DNA from: Microbacterium enclense
GTDB lineage: Bacteria > Actinomycetota > Actinomycetes > Actinomycetales > Microbacteriaceae
Direction of reading: 5' to 3'
Assembly: GCF_001456955.1 (NCBI RefSeq)
Contig: NZ_KQ758468.1
Coordinates: forward strand, 124,001 to 188,000
Length of the DNA: 64,000 nucleotides
The position numbers and the translations under genes were made by a program. The notes beneath the pieces were generated by a model. The model had not been told where the DNA came from and did not search any database. It saw nothing but the letters and a program-made list of their open reading frames with translations. Numbering within the stretch: position 1 is the stretch's first letter; every line of letters begins with the position of its first letter. This document shows positions 25,516-33,863 of the stretch, one piece after another.

Positions 25516-26139
25516 CTACGCGTTCACTTCCCGGGGTGTCGGCGCGGCGTGCCGGACGAGCCGCTCCACGGCGGCGAGAGCGGGATCGAGCTGTGCTGCA
25601 GATTTCCGGTACGTCGCCACCGACCTACCGAACGGGTCGATGACGTCGTCCTCGTCGGGCTCGGACGGGGAGGGCACCAGTCCGCGTCGTGCTCGAAGCG
25701 CCGCCACCATCGCGGCGAATCGCGCACGGGGTGGGTCCGGGCTCTCGTCTCCCGCAGCGGCGACGGCCGCGAGGTCGGGTTCGCCGACGTCCTGCAAGAT
25801 CCGGACGAGTTCCCGTGCGGTGAACGTCATCCGCAGACGAGCGGGATCCAGCTCGACGACGGCGCGGCGGTGCTCCCGCGTCATCGCGACGACCATATCG
25901 ACGTCTCGGAGGTGAGCGGTGGTCAGGAGTCGAGCGCGGTGGGCGAGCGCGAACGACCGGTCCACGCCGCGCTCCGCGGCGAGGTCGATCGCCTCCTCTG
26001 TCATGGGGATACCGTCGCGCGCGCGGGTGCCGGCGCTCTCCACCTGCACATCGGCGTCCGTCAGCCGTGATGCCAGAACGGTGGAGGCGAGCGGGGAGCG
26101 ACAGATGTTGCCGGTGCAGACCGTGAGTATTCTCAGCAC
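25516..26139 (-). CDS. Low-molecular-weight protein-tyrosine phosphatase
   Basis: 207 residues from the GTG at 26137-26139, preceded by GAGAGGAG; upstream ATGs lack this signal. The P-loop CTGNICRS (C-x5-R) is near the N-terminus. The expected C-terminal DPFG segment is present as DVIDPFGRS (about residue 172), supplying the catalytic Asp. It is the Wzb-like partner of the BY-kinase, 167 bp upstream of it on the same strand; the intervening segment is AT-richer and may hold a second promoter. Confidence 0.9.
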   Translation of the reverse strand: MLRILTVCTGNICRSPLASTVLASRLTDADVQVESAGTRARDGIPMTEEAIDLAAERGVDRSFALAHRARLLTTAHLRDVDMVVAMTREHRRAVVELDPARLRMTFTARELVRILQDVGEPDLAAVAAAGDESPDPPRARFAAMVAALRARRGLVPSPSEPDEDDVIDPFGRSVATYRKSAAQLDPALAAVERLVRHAAPTPREVNA

Positions 26140-26201
26140 GGTTTCTCCTCTCATCGGTGATGGGCGTGGGGAAGATGCCGGCCGCTCGATAGCGTGACTA
26201 T

Positions 26202-27002
26202 GTGACAGACCGATCGCCCCTTTCGACGCCCTCGATTTTCGTCTCCTCGACGAACACTGGGCCAAGTGCTCCTGGGGCGGGCCGATCGAGTGCCGGACGA
26301 CGAACGACTCGTCGCGAAGGTGACTGGCGATCGGGAGGTCGCACCCTCCGGGCGGGTGACGTGCAGCTTCTGGCCTTCGCGGTGATCGCGGCGAGCACCG
26401 GTGCCCTCCTCGCCCGACTCGTACCGTCCACAGGCTCGGTGGCATCCCTCCTCCCGTTGTGGGCGGGACTGATCGCGCCGGTCGCCCTGCTCCTCGCGCG
26501 TGCCCGCCCGACGGGTATCGTGCGATTCCGGGCGACCGATCTCATGTGGGGTCTCGGCCTGGGCCTGCTGCTGCGCCTGATCCAAGGCGCATCGGAACGA
26601 GCCGACCTTCAGCCGTTCCCGACGGTCTCCGCCGCCGGCGGGCCGTTCTCGGGAGCCTGGTGGATCGAGCAGGGCCTCGCCGCCGGCGTCGTCGGGCCAA
26701 TGGTGGAGGAGTTCTTCTTCCGTGCGGTGATCCTCGTGTTGGTCTACCGTCTGTTGCGGCGCGTGACCGGAGCTGTGGCGGCATCGGTGGCGGCGTTGCT
26801 GTGTTCCGCGGGCAGCTTCGTGCTCATCCATCAGGTTTTCGCGCCGCTGTCCGTTTCGGCGGCGGTCCAGCTGCTGTTGGTCGGTGCGCTGTGCGCGGCG
26901 GTCGTGCTGCTGACGGGAAGAATCTGGGGTGCCGTCTTGGCGCATGTGGTGTACAACGTGACCTTTCTGGGACTCGGCCTGATCGGCAGCTTCGCGAGCT
27001 GA
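26202..27002 (+). CDS. CPBP-family intramembrane metalloprotease
   Basis: 266 residues from the GTG at 26202. After a basic, disordered 50-residue head there are about seven membrane helices. The CPBP/Abi motif VEEFFFR is near residue 169, followed by the later His motifs SFVLIHQVF (about 206) and LAHVVYN (about 247). The family includes CAAX-processing-like and bacteriocin-immunity proteins; the substrate is unknown. It diverges from the phosphatase gene (62 bp) and may have nothing to do with polysaccharide export. Confidence 0.85.
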   Translation: MTDRSPLSTPSIFVSSTNTGPSAPGAGRSSAGRRTTRREGDWRSGGRTLRAGDVQLLAFAVIAASTGALLARLVPSTGSVASLLPLWAGLIAPVALLLARARPTGIVRFRATDLMWGLGLGLLLRLIQGASERADLQPFPTVSAAGGPFSGAWWIEQGLAAGVVGPMVEEFFFRAVILVLVYRLLRRVTGAVAASVAALLCSAGSFVLIHQVFAPLSVSAAVQLLLVGALCAAVVLLTGRIWGAVLAHVVYNVTFLGLGLIGSFAS

Positions 27003-27007
27003 CTTCA

Positions 27008-27035
27008 TGCTCGGGAGCGCGAGCGCCCCCGAGCA
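27008..27035. terminator. Hairpin after the CPBP gene
   Basis: An 8-bp perfect stem, TGCTCGGG with CCCGAGCA, encloses a GC-rich loop starting six bases after the CPBP stop. It may terminate in both directions. Confidence 0.5.
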
Positions 27036-27079
27036 CGTTCCGGAGCAGTCAGTCGCACCCACTGATGGAGCTCCCGAAC

Positions 27080-27352
27080 CTACCGTTCGGTCCCGTGCCC
27101 TCTGCTGAACGACACCGCCGCCGCAGACTCCCGTTCGACGAGTTCGCGGTCTTCGGCATACGCGACGATGGCGGTGGCCCATTTTTCGAGGGCGTCCGTG
27201 GGCAGGACGCGACCGCGTGACTGGCCCGAGGCGCCAGCGGATGTCTCCAGCGCGGTCGGTGCCGATCACAGGGACGCCACTCGCCAGTGCCTCGTTGACG
27301 ACCAGTGCCCCCGGGTCGTGGTCATGCGGGCGAGGCTCCCAAGAGGTGAGGA
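27080..27352 (-). pseudogene. C-terminal remnant of a family 4 glycosyltransferase, frameshifted
   Basis: On the minus strand one frame (27350 to about 27228) gives a typical retaining glycosyltransferase stretch: SWEPRPHDHDPGALVVNEALASG, then VPVIGTDRAGDI. A second frame, ending at the TAG at 27080-27082, continues as LPTDALEKWATAIVAYAEDREL and then VERESAAAVSFSRGHGTER. The two frames must be joined by a frameshift near 27226, and no N-terminal half exists. Its 5' edge coincides with the 3' end of the polymerase gene, which indicates a deletion. Confidence 0.8.
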
Positions 27353-28569
27353 CGGGCGGACAGTTCCACTTGTTGCCGTGACGCGACGGCCGCCTGCGCG
27401 GCGAGACTGAAGACGAAGATCGGGAACCCCCGGTTTTCGAGGGGGAACCCATTCAGTGTCAGCACGAGGGCCATCGCCAAGGCGATGAGCAACGACGCGC
27501 GTATCTGAGGGTCCGTCCGAGCGAGACGTACCGAGGATCCGAACACCATGAGGAGTGCGGCGACGAGGAGGATGGTTCCGACCAACCCCACCTTCACCAG
27601 CACGATCAAAGGTGAATCAAGCGTGAAGATCGAGCCCGTCACGACGCCGGTTGAGACGGACTGGAACGGCTGGCCCCACCCGCGGCCCCACACGGGGTCC
27701 GCCATCCAGAGCTGATGAGCCCATTCCTGGGCTCGGACCCGTTCGATGGCGGAGCCGTCGTTGGTGAACGCCATCCAGCCGTTCTCCACGACCCGTGAGA
27801 ACCACTGGACTCGGTTGGCGGCGATGCCCCCCGCGAGGCCGGCAGAGAGGGTGAGTGCCCCGATCGATGAGACGACAGCGGTCGCGAGCAGGACGCCGAT
27901 TCGCAGCGCCCGCCCGCGGTACAGCAGGGTGATGCTGCAGGCAACGAAGAAGCCGACCGCGAGGTACACCCAGATCGTCCGTCCGCCGGAGAGGACCAGC
28001 ACGCCGGAGAGCACGAGGGTACCGACCAGCGCCAGCACACGCACCTTCACGGAGGTACAGAAGAGGCCGAGACCGAGAGCGATGGCCGGAATGGGGACGA
28101 AGCTCGAGGCCAGTCCGAACGACTCGATGTCGACACCCTCGGCCCCGCGTCGCTGCAGCCACGTGACGGTGAAGGCGAGTGCACCGAAGGCACCGATCAC
28201 CCACAGGAGCGTGAAGACCTGACGGCGTGTGGCGGCGAGGCCGAATTCAAGCCCGATCAGCACCGCAGCTGGGAAGAAGATGTAGGTCAGCGCGTCGCGC
28301 AGCCAGTCCTGCGGGTCGGTCGAAGGCGTCCACACGAGCGAGATGAACCCGACGGCGAGCACCGTCACGGATAGAGCGACGCCCATCCCGATACCCCAGG
28401 GAACGCGGTCCGATCCGCGGATGAGCCGGGCGCAACTGACCGCCGCGATGACGAGGGTGAGTCCGAGGAACGCCAGCTTCAGAGCGACCGGGATGCCGGC
28501 ATTTTGCACCACGACGACGTAGCCGGCGGTGAAGATGATCCCCCGCAGAAGCGGACCGTTGGTTCTCAC
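27322..28569 (-). CDS. O-antigen ligase/polymerase (Wzy-like) membrane protein
   Basis: 415 residues from the GTG at 28567-28569, which overlaps the flippase stop as GTGA. About twelve membrane helices are predicted, with the large loop around residues 250-295 (RVQWFSRVVENGWMAF, RVRAQEWAHQLW, DPVWGRGWGQPFQ) typical of Wzy_C proteins. It would polymerise repeat units at the outer face of the membrane. The last residues (PHLLGASPA) are read out of frame from the glycosyltransferase remnant, so the native C-terminus was probably lost in a deletion. Confidence 0.85.
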   Translation of the reverse strand: MRTNGPLLRGIIFTAGYVVVVQNAGIPVALKLAFLGLTLVIAAVSCARLIRGSDRVPWGIGMGVALSVTVLAVGFISLVWTPSTDPQDWLRDALTYIFFPAAVLIGLEFGLAATRRQVFTLLWVIGAFGALAFTVTWLQRRGAEGVDIESFGLASSFVPIPAIALGLGLFCTSVKVRVLALVGTLVLSGVLVLSGGRTIWVYLAVGFFVACSITLLYRGRALRIGVLLATAVVSSIGALTLSAGLAGGIAANRVQWFSRVVENGWMAFTNDGSAIERVRAQEWAHQLWMADPVWGRGWGQPFQSVSTGVVTGSIFTLDSPLIVLVKVGLVGTILLVAALLMVFGSSVRLARTDPQIRASLLIALAMALVLTLNGFPLENRGFPIFVFSLAAQAAVASRQQVELSARPHLLGASPA

Positions 28570-29903
28570 GAGCGCCTCCCTCGAGCACGCGCCATGATCA
28601 GGGTGCCGATAGCGGAGATCGCCACGGCACCTACGAGGATCATGGTCGAGGCCGGCGGAGGGAAGAACGACGACCCTCCGATGAGGAGGCTCATCACCAG
28701 CGCAGGCAGGAGCGTCGCGAGAAGGGGGCCTCGACGTGCGGACCGCAGAAGCCACGCAGCTCGGACGAGACCGAACAGGACCTTCCACAGCGCCACCGCG
28801 CTGACGAGGAGGAGAAGATCGCCTGTGAACGAGAGGAGGGCCGCGGCGGCGGTGCCGATGGTGTCCACCGCGTTAAAGGCGGTGCTCTGCCACCAACGGT
28901 TGTTCGCCTGCTGCAGCCCGTCAAGGATCGGGCTCATCATCCGCACGGCCAGACTCGCGAGCAAGATGACGACGGCCGGAGCTGCGGCGGTCCACTCGTC
29001 CCCGAGCACCGTCCCGATGAAAGGAGTGATCAGTGAGACGAGGGCGGCGAGTCCCGACACCGCGAAGACGAAGAGGCGGCAGAGTTCCATGCTGAGTTGG
29101 ACGCGTTGCTCCGGGTTTTCGCGTGCGAGCGAGCTGAGCGCAACGCGGGCCAGGGGAACGGACACGAGACCACTGAGCCCGAGACTGACCTGATAGGCCA
29201 GGAAGTACAGTCCGAGCACCTCGGCGCTCGCACCGAACTGGGCCACGATGAACCCCACCTGAATAGGCAGAGTCACGAACAGGGAGTTCACGCCCCAGGT
29301 GATCCGTGTGCGGGCGGACACGTGTCGAGCGAACTCGACTTCGCTGGCGGTGAGCGACGACACCCGGCGGAGGATGAGAGCGTCCATCAGCAGATAGAAG
29401 ACGACGGTCGACACGGCGAATGCGAGCGGCGATGCGAAGAGCGCGGCGATCAGGACACCGACGGTGATCTTCGCTACGGCTGCGACAATCTGCGCCCCAA
29501 CGACCCGAGCGTACGCCTTGTATTTCACACCGGTGGAGTACATCAACTCGGCGTCGCCAATGAGTGGGATGCTCAGCGCCGAGATCGCGGCGAGGGCTGC
29601 GACGATCACGTTGCCGTCGAGCCAGTACAGTGCCGCGACGATCGCACCACTGCCCGCGAGCACAGCGTTGACGCGCAGGATCGCACGGCGCGCTTGGGTG
29701 AACGTTCCGCCCTGCCCGCTCAGATACCCGTTCACCTCGCCGAAGTTCGCCAGGCCCGTCAAGACCGAGATGATCGAAGTGGCGGCGGCCCAGTAGCCGA
29801 AATCGGTCGGCGTGAGCCAGACCGCCAGCAGAAGCTGCCCGATCGCGGCCAGAGCCCGGGCGACCGCGGTTCCGATCGAGAGGCGGAGGATTCCCCCCAG
29901 CAC
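28566..29903 (-). CDS. Polysaccharide flippase (Wzx-like)
   Basis: 445 residues, with about twelve to fourteen membrane helices and no large soluble domain. The N-terminal SIGTAVARALAAIGQLLLAVWLTPTDFGYWA matches the Polysacc_synt/MVF fold. It moves lipid-linked repeat units across the membrane. GTG start at 29901-29903, one base after the pyruvyl transferase stop. The downstream polymerase starts inside its stop codon. Confidence 0.88.
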   Translation of the reverse strand: MLGGILRLSIGTAVARALAAIGQLLLAVWLTPTDFGYWAAATSIISVLTGLANFGEVNGYLSGQGGTFTQARRAILRVNAVLAGSGAIVAALYWLDGNVIVAALAAISALSIPLIGDAELMYSTGVKYKAYARVVGAQIVAAVAKITVGVLIAALFASPLAFAVSTVVFYLLMDALILRRVSSLTASEVEFARHVSARTRITWGVNSLFVTLPIQVGFIVAQFGASAEVLGLYFLAYQVSLGLSGLVSVPLARVALSSLARENPEQRVQLSMELCRLFVFAVSGLAALVSLITPFIGTVLGDEWTAAAPAVVILLASLAVRMMSPILDGLQQANNRWWQSTAFNAVDTIGTAAAALLSFTGDLLLLVSAVALWKVLFGLVRAAWLLRSARRGPLLATLLPALVMSLLIGGSSFFPPPASTMILVGAVAISAIGTLIMARARGRRS

Positions 29904-29904
29904 C

Positions 29905-30909
29905 TCAGTTGCCCGCCGTACTCACCAGGTGCACGTTGGCCACTCCGGCGAGCGAGCGCCGGTACACGCCGCCGAGCTTGAAATATCCCGCTTCGACCAT
30001 TGTCACATCCTTGCCCATGATCGCTGCGGGAAGAGCAACGTGCAGGCGGTCGGTGATCACGGACTGAGCGCGGAGGATCATTGTGCGGTATTCGTGGAAG
30101 GTCGCGAATTGTCGCGCACTGATGTCGATGCATGCCGCGTCGTCGATCGTGGAGGCGGCGCGAGACGCCAGACGCTCCGCTGCGGCGCGGTTTCGCGCGC
30201 GGCGCGCGTACCTGGAAGCAGCCGTGTACACCGGTCCGTACGGGATTCTGGATGCCACGGCGTGCAAGATGGGCGATGCGGGCGTCGCGCCCTGACGGGC
30301 GGCCGAAGCGCGCATGGGTGACGCCTCCCGGTCGATGCGCGCCGCGACGAGGCGCGTCACAGGGCGTCGCTTGGTCGCGCCGAGAATCGCTGGCACGAAA
30401 GCGTGACCCGAAGCCACGACGTCGTGGTCGAGGACGATTTCCACGCCGGCGTTGGCAAGCGGCTCCGCCCAGCGCTCCGCGAGATGAGCTCGAGATTCAT
30501 CCTCACGGAGAAAGAGCAACGTCGGTGCATCGCGCCCTTCAAACATAAAACTCGGGTCGCGATCGGGGAAGAAGACGGACGAGGGAAAGATGACGAGTGG
30601 CACGTCCTCGTACCCTCTCAAACGCTCCGCGAGGTACGTGGGAAAGGCGTAAACCTCGAGGAGCGCGCCCGAGGGCGGGACGATCACGACGTCAGGGTCG
30701 GCGTCGACGACGACGATGCCCAACTGCTCGAGGATCTTGTAGAACACCGCATGCATGAGGTCGTCGCCATTGTTGCCCAGGGCACGACCCTCCGAGTCGG
30801 CCATGGAGACGACGACGGCGCGGGCTCCTGTCCAGGCGCTCAGCCTGGCGGTCAGGGCTCCCAGTGTCGGGAATGAGGTGTGGATAGGAGTAGGCGGCTT
30901 CGTGCTCAT
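29905..30909 (-). CDS. Polysaccharide pyruvyl transferase family protein
   Basis: 334 residues. GNNGDDLMHAVFYKILEQLG near residue 45 is the N-terminal motif of the PS_pyruv_trans family. The C-terminal region contains AQSVITDRLHVALPAAIMGKDVTMVE, with the conserved DRLH segment near residue 285. It probably adds ketal-linked pyruvate (or a related group) to the polysaccharide, as WcaK/CsaB proteins do. ATG start overlaps the end of the upstream glycosyltransferase gene by 4 bp. Confidence 0.87.
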   Translation of the reverse strand: MSTKPPTPIHTSFPTLGALTARLSAWTGARAVVVSMADSEGRALGNNGDDLMHAVFYKILEQLGIVVVDADPDVVIVPPSGALLEVYAFPTYLAERLRGYEDVPLVIFPSSVFFPDRDPSFMFEGRDAPTLLFLREDESRAHLAERWAEPLANAGVEIVLDHDVVASGHAFVPAILGATKRRPVTRLVAARIDREASPMRASAARQGATPASPILHAVASRIPYGPVYTAASRYARRARNRAAAERLASRAASTIDDAACIDISARQFATFHEYRTMILRAQSVITDRLHVALPAAIMGKDVTMVEAGYFKLGGVYRRSLAGVANVHLVSTAGN

Positions 30910-32033
30910 CGGAGCGGTCCTTCAATCTGGCGAACGTAGTGGTCGGCAACAACCTTGGGGTCAAGATGTTCCGAGGCGAAGAGGCGGGCGTTCCTGCTGG
31001 CGGTCGTCCAGGTTCCTCCGACAAGGAGGTCGAGGACCGCCGCAACGATTTCTTCTCGCTCCGCGCGGACGACACGACCGGCGTTGGCGAGGCGGACGAA
31101 CTCCGCCATGGAACCGACATCGGTGACGATGACGGGTGTGCCCATCGCGAAGGCTTCCATCAGCGAGCCGGGCAGCCCCTCCTGCGCCGACGGCAGGACG
31201 AAGATATCGAACAGCCCGAACGCCGGCAGGATGTCGCTCTGGAACCCGTGGAACCGGACGAGCTCGTCCACCCCGAGGTCGCTGACGAGACCGCGCAAGC
31301 GAGTCTCCATCTCGGCCGATGCGAAAGGACCGTTGAAGTGGACCTCGCATGGTTCACCGGCGTCGCGAAGGGCGGCTGCCACTTCGACCAGGAGGTGCGG
31401 GTTCTTCAGCGGACCGAGCTTGCCGACGAAGCCCAGCCGTACCGGACCGCGCGGCCGACGATCTGCCCGGTCGCACGCGATCATTCTCGGGTCGACGGGA
31501 TTGGACAGACGTGTGACACGACCAGGGGCCAGCCCGATGGCCTCGAGTTCACTCGCAATACCATCGGACAGCGCAAACCCCGATCGTGCGTGGGCACCGA
31601 CGCGGCGGGCAACCCACCGCTTGATCGCAGAGCGTTGGAGCGCGCCGAGATCACCGTTCTCGAGGACAGGCAGCATCACGACGCTTCCACGCCGCGCGAT
31701 TAGCGCGGGGACGAGGTTCGTCAGGTAGGCGCCCTGCAGGTGGACGATGTCCGCCGACCGGCGATGACGCGCCACCCAAAAAGCCGCCGACAGCATCCAA
31801 CACAGCTGAGCCAGCCGACCGAAACCTTGCGACCGAAGCGCGGGTATGGCGGCTTCTACCCACTTCGGGACGGTGTCCTCGCCGCGATCCCGGTAGATGA
31901 GGGTGACCCGTTTTTCGGGGTGGCGAGTGACCACCTCCGACCACATGCGGTTCATCAGAGTCAATGGTCCGCTGTAGCCACCCGAAGCGCCCCACGGGGA
32001 GAGGATGAGGATGCGTGATTCGGCCCCGATCAC
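30906..32033 (-). CDS. Family 4 glycosyltransferase
   Basis: 375 residues from the GTG at 32031-32033, with GAGGTG about 9 nt upstream. GT-B fold: N-terminal ILILSPWGASGGYSGPLTL, mid-protein LGFVGKLGPLKNPHLLVEVAAAL (about residue 195) and a C-terminal donor-binding motif around LPSAQEGLPGSLMEAFAMGTPVIVTDVG (E-x7-E at about 281-289). The open frame extends to 32168, but its alternative GTG starts lie upstream of a 28-residue linking ORF. It transfers a sugar to the growing repeat unit; donor unknown. Confidence 0.85.
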   Translation of the reverse strand: MIGAESRILILSPWGASGGYSGPLTLMNRMWSEVVTRHPEKRVTLIYRDRGEDTVPKWVEAAIPALRSQGFGRLAQLCWMLSAAFWVARHRRSADIVHLQGAYLTNLVPALIARRGSVVMLPVLENGDLGALQRSAIKRWVARRVGAHARSGFALSDGIASELEAIGLAPGRVTRLSNPVDPRMIACDRADRRPRGPVRLGFVGKLGPLKNPHLLVEVAAALRDAGEPCEVHFNGPFASAEMETRLRGLVSDLGVDELVRFHGFQSDILPAFGLFDIFVLPSAQEGLPGSLMEAFAMGTPVIVTDVGSMAEFVRLANAGRVVRAEREEIVAAVLDLLVGGTWTTASRNARLFASEHLDPKVVADHYVRQIEGPLR

Positions 32034-32116
32034 CGCGTCGCCCACCTCTTCGAAAGGAAGACTCCGGTCGAGCGCCCAAAGATCGTAGGCCGGCTTCGGA
32101 CCTCGTCGACGATCAT
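32030..32116 (-). CDS. 28-residue linking ORF between two glycosyltransferase genes (tentative)
   Basis: A short ORF (ATG at 32114-32116, TGA at 32030-32032) overlaps the upstream glycosyltransferase stop as ATGA and the downstream glycosyltransferase GTG as GTGA. Both junctions are of the type used for translational coupling here. The peptide MIVDEVRSRP... shows no family. Alternatively it is the original N-terminus of the downstream gene, separated by a frameshift; the competing frame (KPAYDLWALDRSLPFEEVG) is also protein-like. Confidence 0.3.
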   Translation of the reverse strand: MIVDEVRSRPTIFGRSTGVFLSKRWATR

Positions 32117-33237
32117 GCGACGCGCCCTTCGGCGGCAGCTCCGTACTCCGACACGAGCTCACGGGCAACCTCGCTCACGTCGAGCTCGGAGCGGATGTAG
32201 GCGAGCCCGCCCTCGCGCAGCGCTTCGGCTGTCTCCCGACTCTGATGGGCGAGAAAAGTGGCTTCGGCCAACTGATCGGGGCTCCCATCCGTGATGAGAG
32301 CAGCTCCGTGCCGCTCGCAATCCGGCGCGATACCGAGTGAAGACGTCGTGACGACCGGCGTACCCGCCGAGAAGGACTCGAGAATCGACATGGGGAAGAC
32401 CTCGTCAACGGCGGGCAGGACGTACACGCGAGCGTCCTCCATGGCGGCGAGCGTCTGGGAGGGGGGGAGCGCGCCGACCCACCGGATGCGGTCGCCGAGT
32501 GACGCTTCCTCGATGGCGCGAGTCACGTTCTCGGCCTCGCCCTCGTCAGGCCCCACGAGGACGAAAGAGGTCTCGGGGAGGCGCTCGGCGAGCAGCTGTG
32601 CCATGCGGACGAAAGCGACCGGTCGCTTTCGCTGTTGTAGCCGCGCCAGGAACAAAACCGTGTCCGCTCGGCCGTCCAGCGGCGTCGCTTCCCGCGCCTC
32701 GACGCCATTGCGTATCGAGGTGAGACGCCGTGGAGAGGAAATCGCAGCGAGATCCTTCTGCTCCGCCGCCGTGAGGAGCAGCCAGCTCTGAGAATCCGCG
32801 AGCGCGCGACGCGTGGCGACGCGGTCGAGGACGGCGGCGAGCATCTTGTCTGAGCGGTCGATCATGCCGTGGCTCTGCGTGACGTACGGCACACCGATCC
32901 GTGCGAACAGCAACGCCGCCGGGAGGGTGGCGAGATCGCGTGCTAGGTGGATGTGAGCGACGTCGAACTCGCGTGCCTGGGCTTTGAGTGCCGCCCGCAA
33001 TCCCCGCGGCCAGAGCGTGGCGAAACCGCCGAACGGAGCGATTCTGCGAACGGGGAAGGTGCGCAGACGGTAGCCATCTTGATCGGTGTCGGTCTCTTCG
33101 CCGGCGGGTGTTCCCGCGAAGACGGTCACGTCGTGGCCAAGTGCAGCGAGCGCCTTGGCCTGACCGAAAGCGACGCGAGTGGGACCACCGAACGCGCCGT
33201 CGGTCGAGGTGAAAGTCACGATGTGCGCGATCCTCAT
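32113..33237 (-). CDS. Family 4 glycosyltransferase
   Basis: 374 residues from the ATG at 33235-33237, which overlaps the acetyltransferase stop as ATGA. N-terminal AHIVTFTSTDGAFGGPTRVAFGQAKAL is the acceptor-domain glycine-rich loop. TVLFLARLQQRKRPVAFVRMA (about residue 206) begins the donor domain, and VLPAVDEVFPMSILESFSAGTPVVTTSS (about 287-314) is the E-x7-E region. It probably transfers an early or branch sugar of the polysaccharide; donor unknown. Confidence 0.87.
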   Translation of the reverse strand: MRIAHIVTFTSTDGAFGGPTRVAFGQAKALAALGHDVTVFAGTPAGEETDTDQDGYRLRTFPVRRIAPFGGFATLWPRGLRAALKAQAREFDVAHIHLARDLATLPAALLFARIGVPYVTQSHGMIDRSDKMLAAVLDRVATRRALADSQSWLLLTAAEQKDLAAISSPRRLTSIRNGVEAREATPLDGRADTVLFLARLQQRKRPVAFVRMAQLLAERLPETSFVLVGPDEGEAENVTRAIEEASLGDRIRWVGALPPSQTLAAMEDARVYVLPAVDEVFPMSILESFSAGTPVVTTSSLGIAPDCERHGAALITDGSPDQLAEATFLAHQSRETAEALREGGLAYIRSELDVSEVARELVSEYGAAAEGRVA

Positions 33238-33809
33238 GAGAGACGACTCCCATCGAGCATGCGCTCGGAGACGAAGGCGAAGGGATTCCCGCCCCAGATC
33301 TCGCCGTCGGGCACCGCGCGGGCGTCGACGACGCTGAGTGGTGTGATGAGACAATTCAGGCCGATTCGAGCCCCGCCGAGGACGACGCACCTCGAGGTCA
33401 CCCACGCACCCGGTTCGATGGTGATCGGGCGGGTGATGAGCGCCATGTCCCGCCGATGGGCGTGCGATCCCGTCGTCAAGAACGTTTCCTGCGAGATCAC
33501 CACGTCGTGGCCGATGTAGATGTGATCCTGATTATGGAACCAGACGCCTTCGCCGATCCAGGAACGGTCGCCGAGGTGGAGTTTCCATGGGAACTTGACC
33601 CGGGTGCGGGGACGGAAAACGACCCGATCGCCGATTTCCGCGCCGAAGGCTCGCAGCACACGAATGCGCAGGCCCGAACTGATCTGCCAAGGGTTGGTCA
33701 CAAAGATGAGCTCGCAAACCGCCCACAGATAGACCTTCCAGGTCGGCTGGTCCCATGCGGCGCGTTCCCCGGGGGCTTTCGAAAGATCGATCACCGGGGT
33801 GCTTTTCAT
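33234..33809 (-). CDS. WcaF-like polysaccharide O-acetyltransferase
   Basis: 191 residues from the ATG at 33807-33809, which has AAAGAG upstream; an ATG at 33834-33836 adds nine residues but lacks a ribosome site. The N-terminal NPWQISSGLRIRVLRAFGAEIG and FPWKLHLGDRSWIGEGVWF match WcaF-type enzymes. They are followed by left-handed beta-helix hexapeptides (IGHDVVISQETFLTTGSHAHRRD, with the catalytic His near 122). It O-acetylates a sugar of the polysaccharide. It diverges from the WcaI-like glycosyltransferase gene with 54 bp between the starts. Confidence 0.88.
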   Translation of the reverse strand: MKSTPVIDLSKAPGERAAWDQPTWKVYLWAVCELIFVTNPWQISSGLRIRVLRAFGAEIGDRVVFRPRTRVKFPWKLHLGDRSWIGEGVWFHNQDHIYIGHDVVISQETFLTTGSHAHRRDMALITRPITIEPGAWVTSRCVVLGGARIGLNCLITPLSVVDARAVPDGEIWGGNPFAFVSERMLDGSRLS

Positions 33810-33863
33810 GCGGGCTCTTTCTTCGTCGCTCGTCATTTCGTGCGGGCCATATGATTGGGTCTT

